Shown here piece by piece: positions 9,501-17,806 of a DNA stretch of 64,000 bases (positions within the stretch are counted from its first letter, which is position 1; each line of letters begins with the position of its first letter). A program made the position numbers and the translations under genes. A model generated the notes under the pieces. The model made no database searches, was not told the DNA's origin, and saw nothing but the letters and a program-made list of their open reading frames with translations. Source of the stretch: Pseudoalteromonas sp. MSK9-3 (lineage in GTDB: Bacteria; Pseudomonadota; Gammaproteobacteria; Enterobacterales; Alteromonadaceae); assembly GCF_003590335.1 (NCBI RefSeq), contig NZ_MIET01000025.1, positions 52,261-116,260 on the forward strand, given 5' to 3'.

Positions 9501-10237
9501 TAAGCTTACTTATCAATTTACTTAGTGGGAGGGAAATTACTCCATACTGTTTAGCATCGAGTATTATTGAAGTTGGGGTCGATATAGATAGGTTGTCATT
9601 AATGTCTATAGTAGGTCAGCCTAAAACAACTGCACAATATATCCAAGTATCTGGCCGCGTAGGGAGAAGAGCAGACGAACGACCTGGATTGGTAACAACC
9701 ATTTTTAATAATGCTAAGCCAAGAGATAAGTCTCATTATGAGGACTTTAGGGCTTATCATCAAAAGCTATATGCTCAAGTAGAACCTTCTTCTGTCACAC
9801 CATATTCAAGGCCATCTATTGAGAGAGGCTTTGCTGCGCTTATGATTGCCTATGCTAGACAATTTTCTCCAATTGATACATTACCTAAAGACATTGATAT
9901 TAAAATTTTTGATGGTTGGTTTAATAAGCTGCTAGAGCTTCGTGAAGAGGCAATTAAAGAGCATGAAAGACAAGATTTACATAGGTTTTACGAAAGAAAG
10001 TTTAAACACAGTTGGGGAATTCGTTCTGCCAAGTCAGATTCGTGGGGCAATTTACAACCAGATGTAGAACCAAGTGAGAGTGAAATAATGTGCCAGTTTG
10101 GTGCTACTGGGAAAAAGCAGCATCAATTAGCGTGCCCTACAAGTATGAGGAATGTAGATGGTGAATCTGTCGTGTGGATAAGTCCTGAAGCATATTTAGA
10201 ACCAGAGCTTGATTCTTGGGATGACGATGAATGGTAA
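6533..10237 (+). CDS. drmA: DrmA-like DISARM helicase
   Basis: 1234 aa, a large SF2-type helicase. Walker A is FPTGGGKTEAYLG (GGGKT near 508-512). The Walker B box is unusual, QDELHLITGPLGT (DELH near 717), a signature I associate with DrmA. Late motifs are SSIIEVGVDID (~1010) and QVSGRVGRR (~1040), the arginine-finger box. Between motifs I and II is a probable zinc knuckle: CPHC (~620), with a second Cys pair around CEDKKC (~650). The N-terminal ~480 residues lack helicase motifs, as expected for DrmA. In DISARM, DrmA and DrmB form a complex that loads on unmodified phage DNA. drmB follows after 10 nt. All core ATPase motifs look intact. Confidence 0.9.
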   Translation: MKGAEVRDNIIFGTLSEELVGPCAYGEKFKWQDGKVKKKQINIPLMSDDDGEEILKTYPIQRYGVGVLYPLEELEAMPTEANTVESIKPLSQSEHEAIKPPSLSKQTILNTNDDKDDFDVSLANSRAPSSMGLSFVVNEEEPIKLKISIKGAFYEDFKVQSDEGHIFNWWKRKPVSTDFEYTLASDRSKISIALKETSTEPNFSEIHVEGVIRRYGDYRIVTLVLVNRSTDISSYLERNKRSLFQAQLSVETKTLDGASTDNILPYQSAALDLFSENLEEDELSNQLLYRITPSFAKGHGVAADWNLSPYEAKESVSSVWTESLPSFETPSITAEIKNEDETLTISMKELSELSTGSLGEFQLKQLIDWYERWIGKLVEEKQSITSGNQEHTKLLIEQADKHISKCREAHIRMSEGLKVLQTNSQAKKAFKLANLAMLNQQKRAPKKIRKASLEEGTLKFDSEFSENSSAKGIWRPFQIGFLLMCVSGAVNPEHLDHELVDLIWFPTGGGKTEAYLGLAAFTLLYNRLEYGEKAESVQVLMRYTLRLLTAQQLQRASTLICCLEVIRREHKIPGGQFGIGLWVGSKNTPNKRAVAKAKLSKIKSDLNKGEIENPFLLDRCPHCAAQLGVAGEDKKILLGYKAYKGTVKFHCEDKKCDFHNEIPVYLVDEDIYDKKPSLVIGTVDKFAMLAWEPKIRSLFGIDQEGERSKLPPQLIIQDELHLITGPLGTMVGLYEPLIEELCSYTDDNGKYIKPKIVCATATTKGYKEQVQSIYGRSRTDIFPPPGLTSEDSFFARYERDESDKLKPGRKYVGVCAPGLGSVLTTQVRTHSALLFSSNRVELENRDPWVTLLSFYNSIRELGGALTLFQADIISYLLELKRRYPSFLLPRFLNGGMELTSRLKDDEIPAAIALLERSLSTSLLKPSDKFHAAIIEETKRLVNKHQEIKEPGDKLLTCLTMKGALSVEDYILVDELKAACKANDIKYPNQISLLINLLSGREITPYCLASSIIEVGVDIDRLSLMSIVGQPKTTAQYIQVSGRVGRRADERPGLVTTIFNNAKPRDKSHYEDFRAYHQKLYAQVEPSSVTPYSRPSIERGFAALMIAYARQFSPIDTLPKDIDIKIFDGWFNKLLELREEAIKEHERQDLHRFYERKFKHSWGIRSAKSDSWGNLQPDVEPSESEIMCQFGATGKKQHQLACPTSMRNVDGESVVWISPEAYLEPELDSWDDDEW

Positions 10238-10247
10238 GGAGTAATTA

Positions 10248-12101
10248 GTGGGAAATAGAAGCAAAGTTAAAACAAGAAAAGGGCAACTAATCCACACATT
10301 TGGAACAGGAGCCATGCAGGTCAATAAAAACGGAATATCTATGATTACCTGTGGTCTAGATCACTGGTTTGAAGATGATCAAGGAGCTGAATTGTCCGCG
10401 GTAGGAAAATTTGTTCGAACTGATAAGCGTTTACAAAAGAAATTAGATGTAGAATCCTTCAGGGTTCCACCTGACTTTAAAGTAACAGAGGATGGGTTTA
10501 CTCGAAAAGTACCAATACCTGCCAAGAGATTTCCATTATGGAGAGTATGCAGTAACACTAGGTGTCAGAAATTACAAAAAGGAGCAAATGAGGCAAATGA
10601 TGAATCTAAAATTTTCTGTACCAGTTGTGGCGCACCAACTTATCAATCTCGATTTATAACAATATGCTCCGAGGGTCATATTGATGACTTTCCTTGGTTT
10701 GACTGGTTAAATCACCACTCTGACGGTCAATGTAGTGAATCTGATGGGTGTCATTTGAAATTGGAAGGTACGGGAAGCTCTTCAGTATCCAATATTAGAG
10801 TAAGATGTATAGATTGTAACAAGTCAGCTTCACTTAAAGGAATTTTCTATTCTGGATTCGATGATAATGGTAAACCTGAAAGTGCTTTCTCTAAAGCTAA
10901 GATAGGTTGTAAGTCAAATAAGCCTTGGCTTGGTGAAACAAATAGTGGTGGTTGTTCAAGCCCGATTGTTGCAGCTCTAAGACAATCGACAAATGTTTAT
11001 TTCTCTAAAACACATTCTTCAATTTATATCCCTCAGGAGTTAGAAGGAATCGCTAGTGGTATCGCAGCAGCGTATTCACAACTTAGTGATCCACAAAAAG
11101 CAATGATACAAGGTGCAGCTGACAATGAAACTAAGGCTTTATTGTTATCGATGGCCCTGAACGAGGAGTATAGCCTTAGCAATATAAAACTGTTCATTGA
11201 GCAAGATTGTGACATAGCTGATTTAGAGGAACTCACCGAAGAAGAGTTTAGACATGAAGAGCGAGGTTTTTTCTTAAACAAAACGACTTCGGAAGAGTTG
11301 TCATCCAAGCCACAAAACATCAATGATTATCAGGATTGGTTTAGAGAGTTTTTCGCTAGCGTCTCTTTAATTGATAAATTGACAATCACTCAAGCAATGT
11401 ACGGCTTTGATCGTTTAACTCCTAGCAATAGTAAATCAATTGATGAATACAAGAGTATGCTTTGGGCTGACGAAACCAAAATTTCAACATGGTTGCCCGC
11501 TGTGCAGAATCATGGAGAAGGTATATATATAGAGTTCAGCGCTGACAAAATTAATAAATGGGCTGAAGAGTATGCGAAGTGTAATGCCTATAAGTCTTTA
11601 AATGAGAAAAAAGAAGAAAATGCTTTTCTTGATTCATTTGGGCCACTTAGTCCTCAATTTCTGTTAATACATAGTTTTTCTCATATATTAATCAATAGAC
11701 TCATCCATGAAAGTGGCTACAGTTCGGCGGCCTTAAGAGAAAGAATTTATGTGAGTACACAAGCTGATACTATTATGTATGGTGTTCTTATATATACCGC
11801 TTCTGGAGATTCTGAAGGGTCACTGGGTGGGTTGGTTAGATTAGGAAAAGCAGGTAAATTGGAGTCCACTATAAAGAGCGCTCTTAATGATGCTAGCTGG
11901 TGTAGTTCTGACCCAATTTGTTTTGAAACTGGTCATAGTGGTGGGCAAGGCCCAAGTGGTTTGAACCTTGCAGCTTGCCATAACTGTTTGCTTCTTCCTG
12001 AGACTTCATGTGAGGTGTTTAATAGTCTATTGGATCGAATGACAATCAATGGTGAATTATTAGGTATTAAAGGGTATTTTGACACGGAAGATAGTGATTA
12101 A
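10248..12101 (+). CDS. drmB: DrmB-like protein (DUF1998)
   Basis: 617 aa, starting at GTG 10248 with AAGGAG 8 nt upstream. The N-terminus contains FGTGAMQVNKNGISMITCGL, near the start as in DrmB proteins. Cys pairs CSNTRC (~101-106) and CTSCG (~124) probably bind zinc. A further Cys/His-rich region follows (~165-240). The C-terminus has the DUF1998 hallmarks: HSFSHILINRLIHESGYSSA, GGLVRLG, and the CHNCLLLPETSCE cluster (~577-590). DrmB is the obligate partner of DrmA in DISARM. The stop codon overlaps the next start by one base (TAATG). Confidence 0.88.
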   Translation: MGNRSKVKTRKGQLIHTFGTGAMQVNKNGISMITCGLDHWFEDDQGAELSAVGKFVRTDKRLQKKLDVESFRVPPDFKVTEDGFTRKVPIPAKRFPLWRVCSNTRCQKLQKGANEANDESKIFCTSCGAPTYQSRFITICSEGHIDDFPWFDWLNHHSDGQCSESDGCHLKLEGTGSSSVSNIRVRCIDCNKSASLKGIFYSGFDDNGKPESAFSKAKIGCKSNKPWLGETNSGGCSSPIVAALRQSTNVYFSKTHSSIYIPQELEGIASGIAAAYSQLSDPQKAMIQGAADNETKALLLSMALNEEYSLSNIKLFIEQDCDIADLEELTEEEFRHEERGFFLNKTTSEELSSKPQNINDYQDWFREFFASVSLIDKLTITQAMYGFDRLTPSNSKSIDEYKSMLWADETKISTWLPAVQNHGEGIYIEFSADKINKWAEEYAKCNAYKSLNEKKEENAFLDSFGPLSPQFLLIHSFSHILINRLIHESGYSSAALRERIYVSTQADTIMYGVLIYTASGDSEGSLGGLVRLGKAGKLESTIKSALNDASWCSSDPICFETGHSGGQGPSGLNLAACHNCLLLPETSCEVFNSLLDRMTINGELLGIKGYFDTEDSD

Positions 12102-13078
12102 TGAGAAGAATTCAATTCCCCCAAAATCTTGATTCAAATTCTATTCGTTTTGTAAATAAGCAATTGGAAGCGACTCAGGATCATGATGCGGTTGAAGTTG
12201 ACCTAAATAGTATCGTGTTTTCTCGTCCAGCTGCGATGTTGGTAACAGGCTCTATGCTAAGACGTTGGCGAGAATATCGCCAACGTAAGAACCTTAGAAC
12301 ACGTTTAGTCAAACTAACTGATAATGAAGCTCATGGTTACATGGCGCATGTTGGTTTTTTTGACTTGATTGGCTCAAAGAAGGTTGTTGGCAAAGAGATG
12401 GGAGAAGCAAAAGGCAGTTTTACCTATACACCTATCACAAAAATATCTCGACCAGACTTTATCGATCTTCAAACTTGGTATGGTGATATTATTTCATCTG
12501 TACGAGGTCTTGCTAACGTTCTAGCTGGCTCTCCAGAGGATACTGAAGAGCACAGGTTTTACTTATACACTTTACGCGAGCTAGTAAGAAATGTCTTTGA
12601 ACACTCAGAAGCAACTGACTGTTATATATGTGGGCAACGCTGGAGTGATGGCCGAGTAGAGATTTCTATTCTAGATGAAGGTATCGGTATATCGAAAAGC
12701 TTAGCGAGGTCTTTTACTGTACCTGATGATGAAAAAGCATTATTAAAGGCTATAAAACCAGGGGTTTCATCAACCTCAAATGTTACGAGTACCGATAATA
12801 TTTATGATAATTCAGGATTTGGTCTCTACGTCCTTTCCGAGATAGCTAGCTCTTTTGGTATGTTCACTATTGCTAGCAACACCAAGAGCTTGTCAATCAC
12901 CAATGCTGAACATGAAATTTCTGATTTAAGTTTTCAAGGAACGTTTTTAGGAATTGAACTAAACAAAGCCCCGAAGCATTTTTCGTCACTCTTGAAAGAT
13001 ATTATTTATGCAGGAGAGCTTGACGCAAAGGCTCACGGCAGCGAAGCCAATGCATCTAAAATGTCTAAATTACTTTAG
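12101..13078 (+). CDS. STAS-like domain fused to a GHKL (HATPase_c) ATP-binding domain
   Basis: 325 aa. Residues ~25-95 (VEVDLNSIVFSRPAAMLVTG) look like a STAS-type fold. The C-terminal half is a GHKL ATPase. The N box is ELVRNVFEHS (E160, N164, H168). G1 is DEGIG (192-196), G2 is SGFGLY (238-243), and FQGTFLGIEL closes the domain. There is no histidine-kinase dimerisation domain with a phospho-acceptor His and no membrane segment. It is therefore not a standard two-component sensor. It is coupled to drmB by a TAATG overlap, which argues for a role in the defence complex or its control. I know of no such protein in the standard DISARM gene set. The 3' end overlaps the convergent methyltransferase gene by 9 nt. 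Confidence 0.85.
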   Translation: MRRIQFPQNLDSNSIRFVNKQLEATQDHDAVEVDLNSIVFSRPAAMLVTGSMLRRWREYRQRKNLRTRLVKLTDNEAHGYMAHVGFFDLIGSKKVVGKEMGEAKGSFTYTPITKISRPDFIDLQTWYGDIISSVRGLANVLAGSPEDTEEHRFYLYTLRELVRNVFEHSEATDCYICGQRWSDGRVEISILDEGIGISKSLARSFTVPDDEKALLKAIKPGVSSTSNVTSTDNIYDNSGFGLYVLSEIASSFGMFTIASNTKSLSITNAEHEISDLSFQGTFLGIELNKAPKHFSSLLKDIIYAGELDAKAHGSEANASKMSKLL

Positions 13079-14590
13079 TAACTTCATAACTATATTGGCT
13101 ATTTGCCGTGCTAGAAGTGGAGGCACTGCATTGCCGACTTGGTGAAACTGATTTGTTCGTTTTCCCATAAACTGATATGAATCTGGAAAAGATTGTATTC
13201 GAGCTGCTTCACGCACAGTTAAAGAGCGACATTGTTCAGCTGAGCTATGGATAAAATAGTGTCCATCTTTACTTATGTGAGAAGTTACTGTACTCGATTG
13301 GCTATTGAAAGATTGAACTTTGAACCGATCTACGAATTTGCCACTTTTCCAGTTTTTGTGGTCTGGTGCCAAGTAGTCAGGAAAGTCATCCGCTCTAGCG
13401 TTTCGACCATAAACGCCTCTAAAGGATGCACAGAAAAAGTAACGAAGTAAATCACTGTCCATGTGTGGACGAGATTCATGTGATCTAACGTTTAGTAAGG
13501 GAGCATCCTTTACGAATTCATCAAACCCTGTTGGTAACTTACTTGGATTATATTCAGCTACAGAGCTAGTGTCCAAACAACTCGGCTTCAAGAGACTTAA
13601 GTTATCCTTCATTTTGATAACTAATTTATTATCTAGAGTACCACTATCTATTAATTCATTAATTCCGGTTAGCAAGTTATCTTTCCATGCGTTTAAACTA
13701 TCTTTATTGTAGCGCTTACCTCTGTTCGATAGTGGACTTCTTAACTTTGGTAAATCGCCAATGGCATCACCGACGCTAACTTTTGGGGAGTGTTCTAATG
13801 GTGCTATTGAGTCTAGAGCTTGCCCGTCTGTTTTCTTGATACCAAGAATGATCACTCTATGTCTATTTTGCGGTATCCCGTAATCTTCGGAACACAATAT
13901 AAAATCTTTAGGGCTTGTCTCACCGCTTACAAACTTTTTTCCAGTTTTTAAGCTATACAATGAATATCCTGCCGAACAACACTCAAGGTCTTTGATTATT
14001 TGATCAAATACGGCACCACCATTAACTTTTGAAGAAAGCATACCTTTGACGTTTTCCATGACAAAAATATCAGGTGAAAATATTTCCATAATCGATAAAT
14101 ATTCTTTGTATAGAAAATGTCGATGATCCTCTTCCGGCACATACTCTTTATTGCCTTTATTCCTTGCTCTGCCGACCAAAGAATACGCTTGACATGGTGG
14201 GCCACCAATTAAAATTCTTGGTGATGTGTCATCATTACTTTCCTTAATATTTCGGAATAGTTCTATATCAGCTTTCTGATCTTGTCCCATTTCGAGTTGA
14301 AGTGTTTCTTTATTAGCTTGCTCCCATAGCTCTTTTGTCGCAGCCGTGTAAGGAAAGTCTACTTTACCATCGGCATATTGGTAATATTCATCGGGAATCT
14401 CTAGATTGTTTTTTATTAAATGGCGATAAAATGCTCTTAATGTAAGTGTTGCGTGTGCGTGAAGATCTTTTTCTACTGATATTAGGCTATCAAATGGAAA
14501 ATTACCGTTGTCGTCTTTATAAGAGAAAAAGCCTTCTCCTAATCCTCCAGGCCCTGCGAAGATATCAATAACTTTGACTGACTTTTCCAA
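13070..14590 (-). CDS. DNA (cytosine-5)-methyltransferase, DISARM DrmMII-type
   Basis: 506 aa with the ordered m5C methyltransferase motifs. Motif I (SAM binding) is DIFAGPGGLGEGF (9-21). Motif IV is GGPPCQAYS with catalytic C133. Motif VI is MENVKG (E179). Motif VIII is QNRHRV (Q241-R245), and motif X is GNAVPPLLA near residues 489-497. About 110 residues separate motifs I and IV, longer than in minimal enzymes. The variable target-recognition region lies between motifs VIII and X. The start is a TTG preceded by AAAGGA, because the nearby ATG is followed at once by a stop. It is transcribed toward the operon and ends inside the tail of the GHKL gene. Its predicted role is to mark host DNA so that the DrmA/B machinery spares it. 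Confidence 0.93.
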   Translation of the reverse strand: MEKSVKVIDIFAGPGGLGEGFFSYKDDNGNFPFDSLISVEKDLHAHATLTLRAFYRHLIKNNLEIPDEYYQYADGKVDFPYTAATKELWEQANKETLQLEMGQDQKADIELFRNIKESNDDTSPRILIGGPPCQAYSLVGRARNKGNKEYVPEEDHRHFLYKEYLSIMEIFSPDIFVMENVKGMLSSKVNGGAVFDQIIKDLECCSAGYSLYSLKTGKKFVSGETSPKDFILCSEDYGIPQNRHRVIILGIKKTDGQALDSIAPLEHSPKVSVGDAIGDLPKLRSPLSNRGKRYNKDSLNAWKDNLLTGINELIDSGTLDNKLVIKMKDNLSLLKPSCLDTSSVAEYNPSKLPTGFDEFVKDAPLLNVRSHESRPHMDSDLLRYFFCASFRGVYGRNARADDFPDYLAPDHKNWKSGKFVDRFKVQSFNSQSSTVTSHISKDGHYFIHSSAEQCRSLTVREAARIQSFPDSYQFMGKRTNQFHQVGNAVPPLLARQIANIVMKLLK

Positions 14591-14771
14591 CTACATCTTT
14601 TCCTTTTAAGACTTTGCTCCAGGATAATAATTTTTAGAGCTTTGTAAACTTTTTTCAGTTAATAGGGAGCGGATTATATATTTTATGAGTTGTAACTTCT
14701 CTAGAAACCGTAATATGCAAACAAAATATCTTCATTTATTCGTTTAAATCATTTGGACTTCCCAGCTTTTA

Positions 14772-15641
14772 TTAGACAGTTTTTAACTCAGAATAGTACG
14801 CTTCCTCAAACTTAGCAGGTGAAACACCGCCTGTGTGTGAATGGCGCTTTTTAGGATTGTAAAACATTTCTATAAAATTAAATATCTCAGCTTTCGCATC
14901 TTCTCATGTTGAGTATATCTTATGCTTAATTATTCGTTTTTTAATCGTCGCAAAAAAGCTTTCAGCAACCGCATTATCATGACAGTTCCCAGCGCGGCTC
15001 ATTGAAGGCACTAGATTATGTTCTTTCATAAATGCGAGATAGTCAGCACTACCGTATTGACTACCTTGATCACTATGCACCAGTATTTCAGTCTTCGGTT
15101 GACGTTGATATACAGCCATCAACAGGGCATTTATAATAAGGTGCTTATCCATATTTTTATCCATCGACCAACCAACTATACGCCTAGAGAATAAATCCAT
15201 AACCGTTGCTACATATAAAAAGCCTTCATAAGTTCTAACATAGGTGATGTCGCTGACCCATGATTGGTTAGGCGCTGGCGGGCTAAATTGACGTGCTAAT
15301 AAGTTATCTGCAATCCGTGATGTTTTACCGCTTTTAATATGACGACGTTTATACCCAATTTGCGCTTTAAGATTATGTTGACGCATGATTTTAGCAACAC
15401 GATTTACGCTGTATTGCTCACCGGCTTCACGCAAGTCTGCATGTATCCAAGGGCTACCATATGTGCCGCCACTGGCTATATAAAACTCTTTAATGAGCTT
15501 TAACAAGCGACTATCTTCAAGCGATCTATCACTTACAGGATTTTTTAACCACGCATAGAAACCACTTCGATGCAGCTTAAAAAGGCGGCACATCGTAGTG
15601 ATGGAAAACTCATCTTGGTGATCTTGGATGAAGCCGTACTT
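14772..15641 (-). pseudogene. IS3-family transposase OrfB interrupted by an in-frame TGA
   Basis: The DDE domain is intact: SWVSDITYVRT (first Asp), VHSDQGSQY (second Asp) and CHDNAVAESFFATIKKR (Glu). After KHKIYST the frame meets a TGA at 14904-14906. Beyond that codon the same frame stays open for 43 more residues, through EMFYNPKKRHSHTGGVSP to a TAA at 14772-14774. This is the normal end of such proteins. One base change (for example CGA to TGA) would therefore explain the break. An AUG-initiated reading begins at 15593. The native product would be an OrfAB frameshift fusion. Activity is doubtful without the conserved tail. Confidence 0.88.
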
Positions 15642-15919
15642 TACTCGGGGTTGCTGGCAAAGTACCTTGCGGCCTTTTTTAGAATATCCCGCTCCTCCGT
15701 GACACGTTTTAATTCAGCCTCAAGTTTAGCGATCCTAAGTTGTTCGTCTGATGACTTAACCGATTTAGGTTTATCTGATAACGGGCTCCGCCAGTGATAT
15801 AACGTTTTGGTACAAATATCTAGTCGTTCAGATACTTCTGTAACTGAATAACCACGCTCTGTGATTTGCTTAACTGCTTCGATTTTGAATTCTTGGGTAT
15901 ACCGCTTGCCTTTACTCAT
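15641..15919 (-). CDS. IS3-family transposase OrfA
   Basis: 92 aa with the transposase_8-type HTH: RYTQEFKIEAVKQITERGYS, then the recognition part VSERLDICTKTLYHWR. A leucine-zipper-like helix (LRIAKLEAELKRVTEERDIL) leads to the end KKAARYFASNPE. That is the common end of IS3-group OrfA proteins. The reading frame appears intact. Confidence 0.92.
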   Translation of the reverse strand: MSKGKRYTQEFKIEAVKQITERGYSVTEVSERLDICTKTLYHWRSPLSDKPKSVKSSDEQLRIAKLEAELKRVTEERDILKKAARYFASNPE

Positions 15920-16149
15920 AAAAACACCTTTTATTAGAAGTTACAATGTAACTCATTGGGTGTCTAGCAAAGTCTGGGAAATCCAAAAAGTGGTTTAAAT
16001 GTGAGTTGGTAATTAAATCAATAGTAGAACTCATATAATGTGGCTAATTAAGATACATGTTGTTAACATTACTAACGTTTCATCTGCGAGTTGATAAAAT
16101 AGGAAAGTATCAAACGTTTTAATAAGTTGAGTTATCAAAAAGGAATTGT

Positions 16150-17535
16150 ATGAATCAGTATAAATTTTTAGCGCCACTAATGGCTGTGATACCACTTTTA
16201 ATTGCGGGGTGTGGTGGTGGGAGTAGTGATGGAGGTGCGGTAAACACGCCCGTAGTTCCACAGACTAAAACCATTACGGTGATGGATGGTTATTTGCATA
16301 ATGCGACGGTGTGTATAGATACAGATCGAAATAGTGTGTGTTCTTTAGGTGAAGAACTATCGACATTAACCAATGAGGTGGGGGAAGTTGTTATTACAGT
16401 GGATAATGCGCAATACCCAATCATTGCGAAGGCAAAAGCTGGGGTTACTTATGACAGCGATCGCTTATCGGTATTAACGCAATCTTATGAGTTAATCGCA
16501 GCAGCTGGATCAGATCACATAACACCTTTTACGACCCTTGCTTACTTAAATGAACTGTCTGTAGAAGAATTAGCAATCAAGTTTGGTTTAGAGCAGGATG
16601 CAATTACTGCTGATTATGTAAAAAATACAGATATTGAGTCTCAGTTCTCACACCTTATTGCCCGTTCTGTGACGTTAGCTTTAGCAAGTGAAGTGGCAGC
16701 CAATGACCTTGAAGCGCTAAACTCTCAGGTTGAGCAGATCACAACACTCGCCAAGGAGGCGTTAAATCAAGGGGTTGACCTCACTTCTATAGATATTACT
16801 TACAATTCACTGCTAGGTGAACTTTACTCACAACCCAAAGATACACACATTGAGTCATATATCGCTGGGAAGTCTTTCATTCAAACGACCTTTAGCAATC
16901 ACCATATTATAAACGGCAATGATTATGATGAGTTAGTGTCATTTAATGATGGAGTGATCAGTTATCGTGGTTACGATCTTGAGTATAAGCTTAACCACAA
17001 TAAGTTGTCGTATGGTGATAGCAGCTTTACTTTTGTTGTTATGAATGAGGAGTATGCTTTGAGCTTCTCTGAGCAAAATGATCCTGCAATATGGACTGAC
17101 AGCTCGATTTTTTCAAAAGGGGAAGTAAACATAGATAAAAGCTTTGTCTCTGGTAAAACGTTGTATCACCTGCGTGATATTAATACATCAGATGAGGGTA
17201 ACGCTTTACCTAAATTGACCGAATTGAAGTTTAATACAGAAGGTCAAGTTGTTGTTACCCCAAAGGGGGAAGAAGGGTTTATGAGTTCTTGGGAAGTTAA
17301 AGATTGGATTGATCACAATGGGGATATGTATCGCGTTGTACTGATTGAATTTCCGCAAACCCAGCAAAATAGACCAAGCTTGAAAGAAGAGAATGCCATG
17401 ATATTAGAAATGAGACTGATGTCCGATGAAATCTCTATTGTCAAAAACCATAATACGCTTACTCTAGTGCGTGAAAATTTGATTATTTCAGATAAAAAGT
17501 TAGCTGAGATTGTCTACCAAACATGGGCAAAATGA
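16150..17535 (+). CDS. Predicted lipoprotein of unknown function
   Basis: 461 aa. The signal peptide ends in the lipobox LIAGC (Cys21), followed by a Gly/Ser-rich linker, so the product should be lipid-anchored in the envelope. Residues ~45-75 (VMDGYLHNATVCIDTDRNSVC) resemble a beta-sandwich unit found in surface proteins of marine gammaproteobacteria. The two Cys could form a disulfide in the periplasm. The rest is acidic and has no motif I recognise. AAGGAATTGT precedes the ATG closely. It is the first intact gene to the right of the island. Confidence 0.8.
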   Translation: MNQYKFLAPLMAVIPLLIAGCGGGSSDGGAVNTPVVPQTKTITVMDGYLHNATVCIDTDRNSVCSLGEELSTLTNEVGEVVITVDNAQYPIIAKAKAGVTYDSDRLSVLTQSYELIAAAGSDHITPFTTLAYLNELSVEELAIKFGLEQDAITADYVKNTDIESQFSHLIARSVTLALASEVAANDLEALNSQVEQITTLAKEALNQGVDLTSIDITYNSLLGELYSQPKDTHIESYIAGKSFIQTTFSNHHIINGNDYDELVSFNDGVISYRGYDLEYKLNHNKLSYGDSSFTFVVMNEEYALSFSEQNDPAIWTDSSIFSKGEVNIDKSFVSGKTLYHLRDINTSDEGNALPKLTELKFNTEGQVVVTPKGEEGFMSSWEVKDWIDHNGDMYRVVLIEFPQTQQNRPSLKEENAMILEMRLMSDEISIVKNHNTLTLVRENLIISDKKLAEIVYQTWAK

Positions 17536-17626
17536 ATATTACTAATATACTAGTTATTGACAGTGTGAGTGCTTATGGTCATATTTTTATTTCTGATTCA
17601 CTCAATATCGATATTCAAGGATTAAT

Positions 17627-17806
17627 ATGAAAATCTCAGTTAACAAAAAAATTGTCAAACACTTATCTCTAAATAAAAACGCATTTCCTGTAGCTGCAAC
17701 ACATAAAGTTGTTGGAGGTACTGCTTACACAAATGAGTCAATACTCTGGTGGTGCAACCCTAAGCGGGAATCGGATGAGGTTACGTGTACTTGCCCGACA
17801 CGGTAG
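17627..17806 (+). CDS. Small precursor-like peptide with a Gly-Gly leader and Cys-containing core (family member 1)
   Basis: 59 aa, with AAGG 6 nt before the ATG. The leader is about 31 residues: it starts MKISVNKKIVKHLSLNK, has a conserved Pro at 21, and ends HKVVGG (Gly30-Gly31). The predicted core is 28 residues, with W41-W42 and Cys at 43, 54 and 56. The leader matches those of two other short genes in this window (25519-25725 and 60452-60610) in the order Lys/Asn-rich start, KxLS, Pro, Ala-Thr and Gly-Gly. Such leaders are typical of ribosomally made exported peptides cut after Gly-Gly. No maturation or export gene lies nearby. The core's role is unknown. Confidence 0.7.
   Translation: MKISVNKKIVKHLSLNKNAFPVAATHKVVGGTAYTNESILWWCNPKRESDEVTCTCPTR

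Larger units (their letters stand above)
14754..15985 (-). mobile_element. IS3-family insertion sequence with clear 25-bp terminal repeats
   Basis: Terminal inverted repeats begin TGGACTTCCCAGCTTTTATT at 14754 and, on the other strand, TGGATTTCCCAGACTTTGCT at 15985. Both run on into TAGACA. The element is 1232 bp, a normal IS3-family size, with orfA and orfB running leftward. The flanking triplets (ATT and AAA) do not match, so no target duplication is visible. This suggests rearrangement at one end. It forms the right boundary of the island. Confidence 0.9.

Noticed and set aside
2593..14590. BREX, Dnd or classical restriction-modification identity for the island
   Set aside because: No PglZ, BrxL, DndCDE or type I/III restriction motifs. 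The DELH helicase plus DUF1998 pair points to DISARM.
14743..16000. TTTAAAT on both sides of the second IS as a target duplication
   Set aside because: The copies lie 4 and 8 nt away from the IS ends, so they are not at the insertion junctions.
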